A DNA stretch of 64,000 nucleotides from Niabella soli DSM 19437 (GTDB taxonomy: Bacteria; Bacteroidota; Bacteroidia; Chitinophagales; Chitinophagaceae): contig NZ_CP007035.1 of assembly GCF_000243115.2 (NCBI RefSeq), forward strand, positions 2,666,001-2,730,000, written 5' to 3'. A program made the translations under genes and the position numbers. Shown one piece after another: positions 26,511-36,113 of the stretch; the first letter of the stretch is position 1, and every line of letters starts with the position of its first letter. The notes beneath the pieces were generated by a model. It saw only the letters and a list, made by a program, of their open reading frames with translations. It was not told the DNA's origin and made no database searches.

Positions 26511-28313
26511 CTACTTACTTAACCAACCGGGGTTTTGTACCAGGTTCGGGTTCAGCGTAAGGTCTTCTATCGGGATGGGGAAATAATACTGCCGGTCGTC
26601 AAAAACCCTGTTACGGCCGGGCATTGTTTTCTGATAGGGTTCTATATAACCGGTTTCATTTACATACAGATCCTTACCAGGCGTTAATTTCGGATATTCT
26701 GTCTGCACAAATTTCATTCCCAGCACAGGAATATTCAAAAATTTGCCGGCCTTCCACCGCATCAGGTCATCCCAGCGGGTGTTTTCAAAAGCCAGTTCCA
26801 CCCGGCGCTCTCTTCTTATTTCCCGCAGCAGGGGCGATGGTGTATAATCGCAGTATTGAGTATAAGCGGCGTCCAATTCCGGATCGGCAGGTAGGGTGCC
26901 GATCATCAAATGCGGCATGCCTACCCGGTCCCTTAATTTATTAATGGTATTATCCAGCACCCCCTGGTCGCATTGGTTTAATTCTGCCTTCGCTTCCGCA
27001 TAGATCAATAATGTTTCTGCATAACGGAAGATGGGGCAGGCCTGCATGCCATTGGTGATCCGGTTCCAGTCCGCAGGGTCATTTAAAAACCATTTTGCTA
27101 ACCGGTAACCAGTCGGACATTTATTTCCGGATAAGCCGGGAAGATTCGGATAGGGTGCATTATTAGCTCCCTGGATAGAGGTATTTGCCAATTCATAAGT
27201 GCCGTATTGCGCAACGGTCTGCGCCAGCCGGGGATCCCGGTTCGCAAATTCTTTTGTGATCAAACCGCGATTGGCGCTATTGTACAGCGGGCTGGTGCTT
27301 ATGGGGTTGCCATCGGTGCACAAATATTCATCCACCAGGTTCCGGGTTACACCAAACTGGGCACGAAGGTTCTGTGCAAAATACCTGCTGAAGGCCACCC
27401 CCAACTGCACGTCGGCTGAATATTGTTTCCATAGAATAATTTCGGGGTTATTAGCATACGTATATTGTCCAAATTGCTGGTTATACGGATCGGCAACGGA
27501 AGGGTATTTATAGATGGAATAATGCCCGCTGCTCATTAATGTCTCACAGGCCTGAACCGCCATGGTTAAAAATTTCTGGTAGTCGGCAATACCATGGTAT
27601 TTTCTAAACGTGCCTTCATGCAACCCGATCCGCGCTTTTAAATGAAGGGCAGCATCTTTATTAAGCCGATCGGTCCACCCCGTGGTGCCTTTCGCGGGTA
27701 ACCACGCTATGGCTTTATCCAGCAGCGCCGTTACGGAATCCATTACCTGGGCACGTGGCGTGCGTGGGGCTTGCAATTCCGGTGAATTGGTGCTCAATAC
27801 GTGCGTAATCCACGGCACATCACCAAACAATTTTACTTTTTCAAAATAATCCCACGCTTTAAAGAAATAGATCTCACCGGCATAGATGTGTTTGATGCTG
27901 TCTGTGAGCTGCGCTTTTTGATAGTTATCCAAAAAGTAATTCAGCGTCCTGATGTTGCTAAAATTCCATCCGTCGGAGCCGCTCCCATCTTTTGTATACC
28001 CGATAAATTGGTTGGCTGCAACGGTGGAATAATTAAGCGGAGCGGCGTTATCGGTTATCTGGTCGCCGTATACGATCTGCGCCTGCGTTACGCCCCAGGG
28101 CTGTAGGGTAGCATCCCCAAAGCCGGTTCCAAATCCCACTATATATAACGGGTAAACCGCATTATTATACAATTGTAAATCCTGCTCTGTATTCCAATAG
28201 GTTTGTCCGCTGATCTGGTCCAGTGGAAACTGGTCCAGCGATTTCTTACTGCAATTGCTGGCACCAAATGCCACAGTAAGTAAAAAAAGGTATATCGATA
28301 TATTTTTTAACAT
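26511..28313 (-). CDS. SusD/RagB-family nutrient-binding outer-membrane lipoprotein
   Basis: 600 residues with a lipoprotein signal (LFLLTVAFGASNCSKKSLDQ; lipid Cys near residue 21). LDQFPLDQISGQTYWNTEQD and the C-terminal block LREIRRERRVELAFENTRWD, DLMRWK, YYFPIP are hallmarks of the RagB/SusD family. It is the surface-exposed binding partner of the SusC protein encoded 19 bases upstream and the last gene of the sigma-FecR-SusC-SusD cluster. The substrate is unknown. Confidence 0.95.
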   Translation of the reverse strand: MLKNISIYLFLLTVAFGASNCSKKSLDQFPLDQISGQTYWNTEQDLQLYNNAVYPLYIVGFGTGFGDATLQPWGVTQAQIVYGDQITDNAAPLNYSTVAANQFIGYTKDGSGSDGWNFSNIRTLNYFLDNYQKAQLTDSIKHIYAGEIYFFKAWDYFEKVKLFGDVPWITHVLSTNSPELQAPRTPRAQVMDSVTALLDKAIAWLPAKGTTGWTDRLNKDAALHLKARIGLHEGTFRKYHGIADYQKFLTMAVQACETLMSSGHYSIYKYPSVADPYNQQFGQYTYANNPEIILWKQYSADVQLGVAFSRYFAQNLRAQFGVTRNLVDEYLCTDGNPISTSPLYNSANRGLITKEFANRDPRLAQTVAQYGTYELANTSIQGANNAPYPNLPGLSGNKCPTGYRLAKWFLNDPADWNRITNGMQACPIFRYAETLLIYAEAKAELNQCDQGVLDNTINKLRDRVGMPHLMIGTLPADPELDAAYTQYCDYTPSPLLREIRRERRVELAFENTRWDDLMRWKAGKFLNIPVLGMKFVQTEYPKLTPGKDLYVNETGYIEPYQKTMPGRNRVFDDRQYYFPIPIEDLTLNPNLVQNPGWLSK

Positions 28314-28332
28314 GACTAATTCCTTTAAATAG

Positions 28333-31300
28333 TTAAAACGTAACCTGTAGACTTAACGCTACTGATTTTTGAATAGGATAGTTTGCTGAAAGCGTTTCCG
28401 GATCAAAGTACTTGGGGATCCCGCTAAACGTAAGCAGGTTATAACCCGATGCGCTGATCCGCAGTTTCTGCATGGCGATACGCTGCGCCCATGCCCGCGG
28501 CAGCGTGTACCCTATGGACAGGTTCTTTAAACGCAGATAGGCAGCGTTAAACAAAAATCTTGTCTGGGTGGTTATGTTGCCGATTTGTCCGCCTTTATAT
28601 GCCGGGTACAAGGCATTGGGCCGGTCGGGCGTCCAGGAATTGTTATACACCTGCTCGGTTCCAATACCTCCCGATGCAGTGGTGATGCTGCCATTGGCGA
28701 TAGCGCCCCAGAATAAGTTATCGCCAATATAATAATCCCGTTTACCAACACCCTGCAGGTAAATATTCAGGTCAAAATTTTTGTAACTAAGAAAGCTGTT
28801 CAGGCTGAACGCATATTTCGGAGTGGAATTCCCAATCACTTTCTGATCTCCGTGATTCAGCAAGGTATTCTGGCCATTACTGATCGTATCATTGCCATCC
28901 AGGTCTTTAAAATGCACATCCCCGGGGCGGATAATGCCGGGCGTTATCAACCTTTGATTCGGTCCCTGATCAATCTCCGCCTGGTTTTGGTAGATCCCTA
29001 CCGTTTGATATCCCCAGATATCTCCTGCTACCATTCCATTATATAATGTGCTCAACAGCAGGTTCGGATTCCCTTTGTAATTCAGAACGGTTGTCTTATA
29101 ATTTGACAAGGCCAGGGAGAGATTGTACGTAAGCCCGTACGAGCTTACATCATGCCAGTCCACCTTCAGATCGAAACCCCTCGATTGCAGCGTTCCGGAA
29201 TTTTGTGTAGGAGCCGCAGCGCCTAATACTGCAGGATATTTTGCCCCATCGGAAAGAATATCTGTTGTTTTGCGGTTATACCAGGAAAAGTTAACCGTAA
29301 GCTTTTTTATAAATGTTGCATCAAAACCTATATCAGCAGTGGTGGCTGTTTCCCAGGTAATATTGGGATCTATCAGGCCGGGCGGCGTAATACCTACAGG
29401 CCTTATCCCGCCAAATAATTGGTTCACCTGGGTTTGGGTTACGTAAGTAGGAATGTATAAATAGTTCCGCACATTTTGGTTTCCCAGACTGGCATAACTT
29501 GCCCTCAGTTTAAAATCCGTAAGCACATTGCTGATGCCGTTCATGAAATCCTCCTGCGATACCCTCCATCCAACGGAAACACCCGGAAATAACTTACCTC
29601 TCCTGTCCGAAGGAAATTTTGAAGACATATCATAACGGCCATTCGACTGCAACAGATATTTTCCCTTATAATCATAAGTGAAGCGATAAAACAGGCCTTG
29701 TGTTGCCCACGCCGATTCCGCATCGGCCGGCACTTTTTGTCCGGAAGTAAGATTAATAACCGGCACATTATTATTAACAATACCATTTCCGGTAGCGTTC
29801 AGATCTGCCGATTTATCCTGTTCCTGGTTAAAGCCCACCAGCCCGTAAAGGTTATGATTATTGAGCTTCAGCGTATAATCCGTATATGCATTAATGGTAT
29901 AATGATACCCGTTCGCTGCATCCTTGGAAATATAACTCGGATTGGTATAATCCGTAGTCATATCAGCAGGATTCCAGTCGGTTTCCACTTTTTGCAGCAA
30001 TGGAACAACCGTCTTGTTCTGATCAAACTCTGCCCTGTATGAAATGTCGGCCTTAATATTCCAGTTTTTTAAAGGAGTAAGCGTTGGAGATGCCGTCAAC
30101 AGCAAAATAGAATTATCATCGCGGTTGTTGGACCCATAAGCCATATAAGACAATATATTGCCCGTGTAATTATTGGGGATGGGCGCATTGCCTGGAGTGG
30201 TGAGCGGCATAAATACATTGCGCGCCGGTTCCTGCGACATGGCGCGCCACCAGCCGCCTTTACCACCGGGGTTCACCGGCCGTGAATACGTTTCCCTGGT
30301 GTAATTTGATTTAAAATCAACCCGGAACCAATCGGTCACTTTTGAGGAAACATTCAGCATAAAATTATACCTCCTGAACTTATCGGTATTGAACGCATAT
30401 ACGCCATTCTGATCCAGCACGCCCAGCGATGCGTAATAAGAGTTCTTTTCCCCTCCACCCGAAATAGTCAGATTATGCTTTTGCGAAGGTGTTGAGTTAC
30501 GCACGCCTAACTGGTAAGGGTTAACATTCCCATTCCAGATGATGGAATTGCCATCCATATAATAAGGATTATGGTGGGCGGGATCCGCTGCATAGGCTTT
30601 AATACTATCGAGGCGCTGCAGTTCTTTAGCGGGCGCCGACTGCCCCACCAGGCCATATGCATTGATAAGGGCCTGCTGCACCTGTGTTGAATTTAACATG
30701 TCAGGCCGGGCAGTGGGGCTGTTCCATTGGAACATATTGGAATAGGTAACATTGGCTTTTTGATTAAACTTACCTTTCTTAGTGGTAACCAGTATCACAC
30801 CAAAGGCGGCGCGTGCCCCGTAAATAGCCGAGGAAGAGGCATCGCTCAAAACAGAAATACTCTCTATATCCTCGGGGTTCAACAGGTTAATATCCATTTC
30901 TACCCCATCCACCAATATATAAGGGCTTCCATTGGATACTTTCCATTTACCGTCGTTAGGATCTTTTGCGTAAGAAGTTCCGCCTCTTATGTTAAACGCG
31001 GGCATTGAATTGGGGGCGCCGTCATTATTGGTTACATTCAAATTGGGCACCAATCCCTGTAAGGCCTGGCCGATATTATTTACGGGCCGGTTAGCCAGTT
31101 CCTTGGATCCAACCTGGTATACAGACCCGGTCAAATTAGCTTTGCGTTGTGTACCATAACCCACCACAACCACTTCGTCAAGAGCTTGCGGAATCGAGCT
31201 CAATACCACATCGATCTTTTCTTTACTACCTACTACAACGGAATAGGATTTATAGCCAATGCTCGTAAACTCCAAAACGGCATTGTCACTGGCAACCTGG

Positions 31301-31776
31301 ATCGAATATTGCCCACTCCCGTCCGTAACAGCAGTATTAACCGTTTGCTTTTCCTGAACCGTAACGCCCACCAAAGGCTTTCCTGTTGCGGAATCGGTTA
31401 CCACGCCTGTTACCACATGTTGCTGGGAACGGATCACAATGGTATTGTTAATCACCCTGCTGGTCAAAGATTGCCCGTTCAGCAACTTTTCCATAATAAC
31501 AGCAATGGGCACATTGGTAACCGCAATATCCACTTTCTTATTCAGATCGATCTGATCCACCCGATAAAAAATGGAGTAATTAGTGATATGCTCAATTTCT
31601 TTAATTGCCTCCTGTACACTTATATTATGCTTATTAAGTGAAAACCGTTCCTGCCCGTAACCGGTGGCATAAACCTGGGTAATACTAACAAAAAGCAGCA
31701 GTGCACTTAATTTCATAATCCGGAATAATTTTTCACGATGGCTAATCGCATAAAGCCAAGGAACCCTTTTTTTCAT
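28333..31776 (-). CDS. SusC/RagA-family TonB-linked transporter with N-terminal STN signalling domain
   Basis: 1147 residues. A long N-terminus precedes the signal helix (MKLSALLLFVSITQVYA at ~21-37), which is usual in FecR-linked SusC proteins, so the first ATG is kept. The STN/secretin domain (~46-115: LNKHNISVQEAIKEIEHITN, YSIFYRVDQ) is the part that talks to FecR. A carboxypeptidase-like domain (~118-195), TonB box (DEVVVVGYGTQRK), plug (IRGGTSYAKDP, ILVDGVEMDINLLNPEDIES) and barrel ending in Phe follow. Import of its ligand should activate the adjacent sigma factor. Confidence 0.95.
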   Translation of the reverse strand: MKKRVPWLYAISHREKLFRIMKLSALLLFVSITQVYATGYGQERFSLNKHNISVQEAIKEIEHITNYSIFYRVDQIDLNKKVDIAVTNVPIAVIMEKLLNGQSLTSRVINNTIVIRSQQHVVTGVVTDSATGKPLVGVTVQEKQTVNTAVTDGSGQYSIQVASDNAVLEFTSIGYKSYSVVVGSKEKIDVVLSSIPQALDEVVVVGYGTQRKANLTGSVYQVGSKELANRPVNNIGQALQGLVPNLNVTNNDGAPNSMPAFNIRGGTSYAKDPNDGKWKVSNGSPYILVDGVEMDINLLNPEDIESISVLSDASSSAIYGARAAFGVILVTTKKGKFNQKANVTYSNMFQWNSPTARPDMLNSTQVQQALINAYGLVGQSAPAKELQRLDSIKAYAADPAHHNPYYMDGNSIIWNGNVNPYQLGVRNSTPSQKHNLTISGGGEKNSYYASLGVLDQNGVYAFNTDKFRRYNFMLNVSSKVTDWFRVDFKSNYTRETYSRPVNPGGKGGWWRAMSQEPARNVFMPLTTPGNAPIPNNYTGNILSYMAYGSNNRDDNSILLLTASPTLTPLKNWNIKADISYRAEFDQNKTVVPLLQKVETDWNPADMTTDYTNPSYISKDAANGYHYTINAYTDYTLKLNNHNLYGLVGFNQEQDKSADLNATGNGIVNNNVPVINLTSGQKVPADAESAWATQGLFYRFTYDYKGKYLLQSNGRYDMSSKFPSDRRGKLFPGVSVGWRVSQEDFMNGISNVLTDFKLRASYASLGNQNVRNYLYIPTYVTQTQVNQLFGGIRPVGITPPGLIDPNITWETATTADIGFDATFIKKLTVNFSWYNRKTTDILSDGAKYPAVLGAAAPTQNSGTLQSRGFDLKVDWHDVSSYGLTYNLSLALSNYKTTVLNYKGNPNLLLSTLYNGMVAGDIWGYQTVGIYQNQAEIDQGPNQRLITPGIIRPGDVHFKDLDGNDTISNGQNTLLNHGDQKVIGNSTPKYAFSLNSFLSYKNFDLNIYLQGVGKRDYYIGDNLFWGAIANGSITTASGGIGTEQVYNNSWTPDRPNALYPAYKGGQIGNITTQTRFLFNAAYLRLKNLSIGYTLPRAWAQRIAMQKLRISASGYNLLTFSGIPKYFDPETLSANYPIQKSVALSLQVTF

Positions 31777-31859
31777 ACTTTTGATCTGTTGTTTTAGAAT
31801 TAAAATTTGACAATCGAAGCAACAATTCAGCCGGGAGATGTTGGCGCATCCCCGGTTTT

Positions 31860-32903
31860 TTATTTTGCTTTTATAAGAATTTTCTGGCCGCTTTTCTCAT
31901 AATGGATCGGAGTGGTTTCTTTAATGATCTCCAGGAGTGTTTCAATGCTCATCTGGCTGTTGAACTTCCCGGTATATTTATAGTTTTCAAGTTCGTTTTC
32001 GTTAAATACAATCTCCACATTATACTTTTCACTGAGCAAGCGCAATAATTCCGGAAGCCCTTTGGCTTCAAAGCTGAGCGAGGCTTCTTTCCATTGCAAA
32101 TAGGGCTGCACATCGCTTACCTGCTGAATATCCCGGCTGGATATGGATGACCTGCGCTGCTGGAAGTCATCCTCCTTCCGGTTTAATGCAGGCGCAATCT
32201 TTATCAGCTCATTTTTAGATAAATAAACCGGTTGGCTGCCAGACTGATGCCTGTCCTCAATGCTGATCTTACCATTAACCACGAATGCCTCAAATGCGGA
32301 GTCTTTTGAAAACGCCTTAATGTCGAATACCGTGCCGATATCGCGAATGGTAAAACCCGGGGTATTTACAATAAAAGGGATCCTGCTATGGTGGTTATTT
32401 ATTTCAAAATTGCCCTCTCCCTCTAAATACACATTCCGGTTACTGCTGCCAAAATCTTTATCCCAGCTTACAGAACTGTTTTCATTGATCCAAACGACGG
32501 TGCTGTCGGGTAAAACCACCCGTTTGCTTATATTTTTGGCGCTAACATAATAGCGCGATGCAACCCCGGTCTTCCGGCTGAAAAAAGCCAGGTAAGCCAG
32601 GCCCGCAGTAAGCAATACCAGGGCGGCCACTTTTAATAGCAGCCCGTTGCCCCGCCCGCTCCAAAAACTGCGGTGCTGGTGCAATAAATTGTTTTGTGTT
32701 AAAAACTGTTGATACGCCAGGCCACTATCCACAAAATTTATGGTGTGTTGCGCTACAGAAAGATGCCAGAGATCATAGATCTGGATATAATATTGCTCAT
32801 TTTCAGGGGTTTCGGCAATCCAATGTTCCACCTGTTTCTTTTCCATCTCGTTTGCCTCGCCGCTTACATATTTAGCCAGCAAAATGTTGATTTGGTCTGT
32901 CAT
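31860..32903 (-). CDS. FecR-family anti-sigma regulator
   Basis: 347 residues. N-terminal cytoplasmic part with the FecR_N pattern LAKYVSGEANEMEKKQVEHW, one TM helix (~88-107: LLLKVAALVLLTAGLAYLAF), the periplasmic FecR domain (YYVSAKNISKRVVLPDSTVV, WINENSSVSW, VEGEGNFEIN-like YLEGEGNFEIN) and a C-terminal STN-like DUF4974 domain (~275-345). It holds the upstream sigma factor inactive until the SusC STN domain signals ligand uptake. It lies 42 bases after the sigma gene and 83 bases before susC. Confidence 0.95.
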   Translation of the reverse strand: MTDQINILLAKYVSGEANEMEKKQVEHWIAETPENEQYYIQIYDLWHLSVAQHTINFVDSGLAYQQFLTQNNLLHQHRSFWSGRGNGLLLKVAALVLLTAGLAYLAFFSRKTGVASRYYVSAKNISKRVVLPDSTVVWINENSSVSWDKDFGSSNRNVYLEGEGNFEINNHHSRIPFIVNTPGFTIRDIGTVFDIKAFSKDSAFEAFVVNGKISIEDRHQSGSQPVYLSKNELIKIAPALNRKEDDFQQRRSSISSRDIQQVSDVQPYLQWKEASLSFEAKGLPELLRLLSEKYNVEIVFNENELENYKYTGKFNSQMSIETLLEIIKETTPIHYEKSGQKILIKAK

Positions 32904-32945
32904 ATACTCTACAAGACAATCAACTATTCCGCTACCCCCAAAGGA

Positions 32946-33512
32946 TCAGAAAAAAAATGTTAAAAATTTATTAAGCGCTGCTTTTAGTTTGGCAAGCGCT
33001 ATGCCCATTTGATTTTCAACTGTTTTGGGGCTGATGGAAAGCCTTTCTGCTATTTCTTTGTAGCTCATTTCTTCAAAACGGCTGAGCCGGAATATTTCCC
33101 GGCAACGTTCGGGCAGCTTGTTGATCGCTCCATTGATCTCCTCCCCAAGCTGTTTACTGTAATAAGCATCTGTTATCTTATCGAAATAGGTATTGTCGTT
33201 CACAAGGCCTGTTCGCAACATATAATCAACATACCGGTTCTCGATTTTTTTTCTTTTGATGATATTCAGGCATTTGTTTTGGACTATTTTGTGTAAATAC
33301 GCTTTTAACGAGACGCTGATCACAATAGTTGTCCGGTGCTCCCATAAATAAGAAAAAACATCGGACACAGTTTCTTTCGATAGCTCCAGATCATTCAAAA
33401 AACGATTGGCAAATAAGCAAAGCGGCTGATAGTGGATACGAAATAAAGTCTCAAATGCCTTCGGATCTGATGCGCGCATTAATACTATTATTTCGTTCTC
33501 ATTATACACCAT
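32946..33512 (-). CDS. ECF RNA polymerase sigma-70 factor (FecR-linked type)
   Basis: 188 residues. Region 2 (FETLFRIHYQPLCLFANRFL, VSDVFSYLWEHR) and region 4 (LPERCREIFRLSRFEEMSYK, EIAERLSISPKTVENQ) are complete. With FecR and the STN-type SusC downstream it forms a trans-envelope signalling cascade that turns on its own transport locus when the nutrient is present. The C-terminus ends in FLTFFF. Confidence 0.95.
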   Translation of the reverse strand: MVYNENEIIVLMRASDPKAFETLFRIHYQPLCLFANRFLNDLELSKETVSDVFSYLWEHRTTIVISVSLKAYLHKIVQNKCLNIIKRKKIENRYVDYMLRTGLVNDNTYFDKITDAYYSKQLGEEINGAINKLPERCREIFRLSRFEEMSYKEIAERLSISPKTVENQMGIALAKLKAALNKFLTFFF

Positions 33513-33576
33513 TTGCTAATAAAGCAGCGATTTCAGTATTTGCTATAAACAGCGTATTGCCCATACTGGTTTTTAG

Positions 33577-33604
33577 AAAAAAGAAAGCAGCCGGCAAAGG
33601 CTGC
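33577..33604 (-). terminator. Intrinsic terminator after the four-TM protein gene
   Basis: GCAGCC (33587-33592) and GGCTGC (33599-33604) form a 6-bp stem; on the minus strand it is followed by TTTCTTTTTT. Confidence 0.75.
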
Positions 33605-33635
33605 AAAATGTTTAAAAGATTATATCAGCGCCGGA

Positions 33636-34094
33636 TCAGAACCACCCTCTGCCAGCTCCTACCGCCCTGAACGGCCAGGGAACTGCGGCAAGGATAATAA
33701 TTAAAGCCAGCACGTAAAAAAGTGCTGTTTTACGATGCTTTTTCCTGTCAGAAATGTTCTTTTTCCCTGCTGATTTGCCAATATGGATCAACGCCACGGC
33801 AATGATCATCATCGTGATATGCTCCACGGTAAAAAAACGGGCGACGGGGTCGGCCATGATTTCTGCCATTGGTCTTGAAGTAAGCTGTTTATATCCCCAG
33901 GGACCGGTAAACCATTGTATCAAACCAATCAGCAACTCAATATCCACAACGATGGTTAAAAACGACCCGATACGGCGCTGTCCGATTGTAAAAGGCTTGT
34001 TGCCCGCGCCAATACTTCTGAGTATTGCAATCACTAATAATAATAAAATTATCCAGCGTAAAAAACTATGCAAGTGTAGCAGCCCCGTTTCCAT
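33636..34094 (-). CDS. Four-TM membrane protein, cytochrome b-like, unknown function
   Basis: 152 residues with four predicted TM helices (~10-27, ~43-62, ~88-106, ~125-143). Histidines fall at the start of TM1 (LHLHSFLRW) and in TM3 (VEHITMMIIAVALIHIG), a spacing that would allow haem binding, which is why relatives are often labelled cytochrome b-like. No firm function. It has its own -7 box and terminator, so it is expressed alone although it lies only 45 bases downstream of the mutase gene. Confidence 0.7.
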   Translation of the reverse strand: METGLLHLHSFLRWIILLLLVIAILRSIGAGNKPFTIGQRRIGSFLTIVVDIELLIGLIQWFTGPWGYKQLTSRPMAEIMADPVARFFTVEHITMMIIAVALIHIGKSAGKKNISDRKKHRKTALFYVLALIIILAAVPWPFRAVGAGRGWF

Positions 34095-34131
34095 AATTAT
34101 TTATTTTGTAATAGAATCTGGCGAAATTAAG

Positions 34132-34139
34132 CAAATATA
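34132..34139 (-). promoter_or_regulatory. -7 box for the four-TM gene (TATATTTG on minus strand)
   Basis: Exact TAnnTTTG immediately after the mutase stop codon, 37 bases upstream of the ATG at 34094. Confidence 0.5.
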
Positions 34140-36113
34140 TTACATACTGCGCCGATATTGCCCTCCAACCTCATATAATGCATGGGTGATCTGCCCTAAA
34201 GAACAGGTTTTTACACAATCCATGAGCACCTCAAATAAATTGGTGCCTTCAATAGCGGCCTGTTTTAAAGCAGTAATGGCCGCAGCGTTTTTTTCGTTAT
34301 TGCGTTCCCGGAAGTTTTTGAGATTGGTTATTTGTTGCTCTTTTTCGGCGGGGATGCTGCGGATCACTTCATTGGGTAAAACGGTAGGGCTTCCCTGTTT
34401 GTTTAAAAAAGTATTTACTCCAATTAAGGGCAAACTGCCGTCGTTCTTTTTCATCTCATAATACAGGCTTTCCTCCTGGATCTTATTGCGCTGGTACATG
34501 CGTTCCATGGCGCCTAAAACACCGCCCCGTTCATTAATGCGGTCAAATTCCGACAATACCGCTTCTTCCACGAGATTGGTCAGCTCCTCAATGGCGAAAC
34601 TCCCCTGTATAAAATTTTCCGACGCTACAGTGCCCAGCTCCCGGTTAATGATCAGTTGTATCGCCATTGCCCTGCGTACACTTTCTTCTGTTGGTGTAGT
34701 GATCGCCTCATCATAGGCGTTGGTATGTAAGGAATTACAGTTATCATAAATGGCATACAGCGCCTGAAGTGTGGTGCGGATATCATTAAAATCGATTTCC
34801 TGGGCATGCAGGCTGCGACCCGATGTCTGGATATGATATTTTAATTTTTGAGAACGCTCATTGCCTTTGTACACATTTTTAATCGCCTTGGCCCAGATCC
34901 GGCGCGCCACACGACCGATGACGCTGTACTCAGGATCCATACCATTACTGAAGAAAAAAGAAAGGTTGGGCGCAAAATCATCAATATGCATGCCGCGGCT
35001 GAGGTAATACTCTACATAGGTAAACCCATTAGACAATGTAAAGGCCAATTGGGTTATGGGGTTGGCACCAGCTTCGGCTATGTGATAACCACTGATGCTG
35101 ACGCTGTAGAAATTTCTCACCTTGTTTTTTATAAAGTATTCCTGCACATCGCCCATTAGCTTCAGGGCAAACTCGGTAGAAAAAATGCAGGTATTCTGCG
35201 CCTGGTCTTCCTTTAAAATATCCGCCTGTACGGTGCCGCGTACTTTTGTTAAGGTAGCAGCTTTTATTTTATCATAGGTGGCTTTCTCTAACACCTCATC
35301 ACCGCTCAATCCCAGCAAACCCAGGCCCAGACCGTTATTGGAATGCGGAAGCCCTTCTGGTGATAATGGATTATTGTATTTAGGTTCAGGAAAATGTGCA
35401 AATTTTTCCTTACGGAGCGCCGCAACCTGATCCCACAGGTGATGTTCCTCAATGTATTTTTCGCATTCCTGGTCGATGGCAGCGTTGAGAAAAAAAGCAA
35501 GGATCATCGGCGCCGGTCCGTTAATGGTCATGGAAACAGAGGTCGCCGGATGACAAAGATCAAAACCACTGTACAATTTTTTTGCATCATCAACCGTAGC
35601 AATACTAACGCCGCTGTTCCCGATCTTTCCATAAATATCCGGTCGGTGGCCCGGGTCCTCCCCGTAAAGCGTTACACTATCAAAAGCAGTGCTCAGGCGC
35701 TTGGCGGCGCTATCGGCACTTACATAATGAAAGCGTTTATTGGTCCGCTCCGGGCAACCCTCCCCCGCAAACATCCGGGTAGGGTCTTCCCCCTCCCGCT
35801 TCAGATCAAATACGCCGGCGGTAAAGGGAAATTTCCCGGGCACATTTTCCTGCAACTGCCATTTCAACAAATCGCCCCAGTCTTTGTATTTGGGGAGCAA
35901 TATCTTTTTTATGACCGTTCCGCTCAAAGAGGTTGCCGTTAAAGGCAGGTTGATGGTTCTATCACGCACCGTAAATTCAAAAACGTCCTTTTCATATTGT
36001 TCCTGTAACCGTGGCCAGTTTTTCAACAGTTCCTGCAACTCCGGTTCCAGTTGCTTTTCCAGCGCCTGGTAATTTTGCTCTAATCGCTCCTTTATATGCT
36101 GATCCGATTGCAT
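34140..36113 (-). CDS. icmF: IcmF-type acyl-CoA mutase, catalytic large-subunit half (C-terminal half of a split IcmF)
   Basis: 657 residues. It matches the mutase (TIM-barrel) part of IcmF, not of ordinary methylmalonyl-CoA mutase: [45 protein letters not shown] and [20 protein letters not shown]. IcmF interconverts isobutyryl-CoA and n-butyryl-CoA (and related branched acyl-CoAs) with adenosylcobalamin. There is no B12-binding domain here; that and the G-protein chaperone are encoded at 37291-38694. The N-terminal ~45 residues are a helical linker ([20 protein letters not shown]) like the joint between the two halves of one-chain IcmF. The ATG shares one base with the stop of the nuclease gene (TAATG), so translation is coupled. 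Confidence 0.93.
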   Translation of the reverse strand: MQSDQHIKERLEQNYQALEKQLEPELQELLKNWPRLQEQYEKDVFEFTVRDRTINLPLTATSLSGTVIKKILLPKYKDWGDLLKWQLQENVPGKFPFTAGVFDLKREGEDPTRMFAGEGCPERTNKRFHYVSADSAAKRLSTAFDSVTLYGEDPGHRPDIYGKIGNSGVSIATVDDAKKLYSGFDLCHPATSVSMTINGPAPMILAFFLNAAIDQECEKYIEEHHLWDQVAALRKEKFAHFPEPKYNNPLSPEGLPHSNNGLGLGLLGLSGDEVLEKATYDKIKAATLTKVRGTVQADILKEDQAQNTCIFSTEFALKLMGDVQEYFIKNKVRNFYSVSISGYHIAEAGANPITQLAFTLSNGFTYVEYYLSRGMHIDDFAPNLSFFFSNGMDPEYSVIGRVARRIWAKAIKNVYKGNERSQKLKYHIQTSGRSLHAQEIDFNDIRTTLQALYAIYDNCNSLHTNAYDEAITTPTEESVRRAMAIQLIINRELGTVASENFIQGSFAIEELTNLVEEAVLSEFDRINERGGVLGAMERMYQRNKIQEESLYYEMKKNDGSLPLIGVNTFLNKQGSPTVLPNEVIRSIPAEKEQQITNLKNFRERNNEKNAAAITALKQAAIEGTNLFEVLMDCVKTCSLGQITHALYEVGGQYRRSM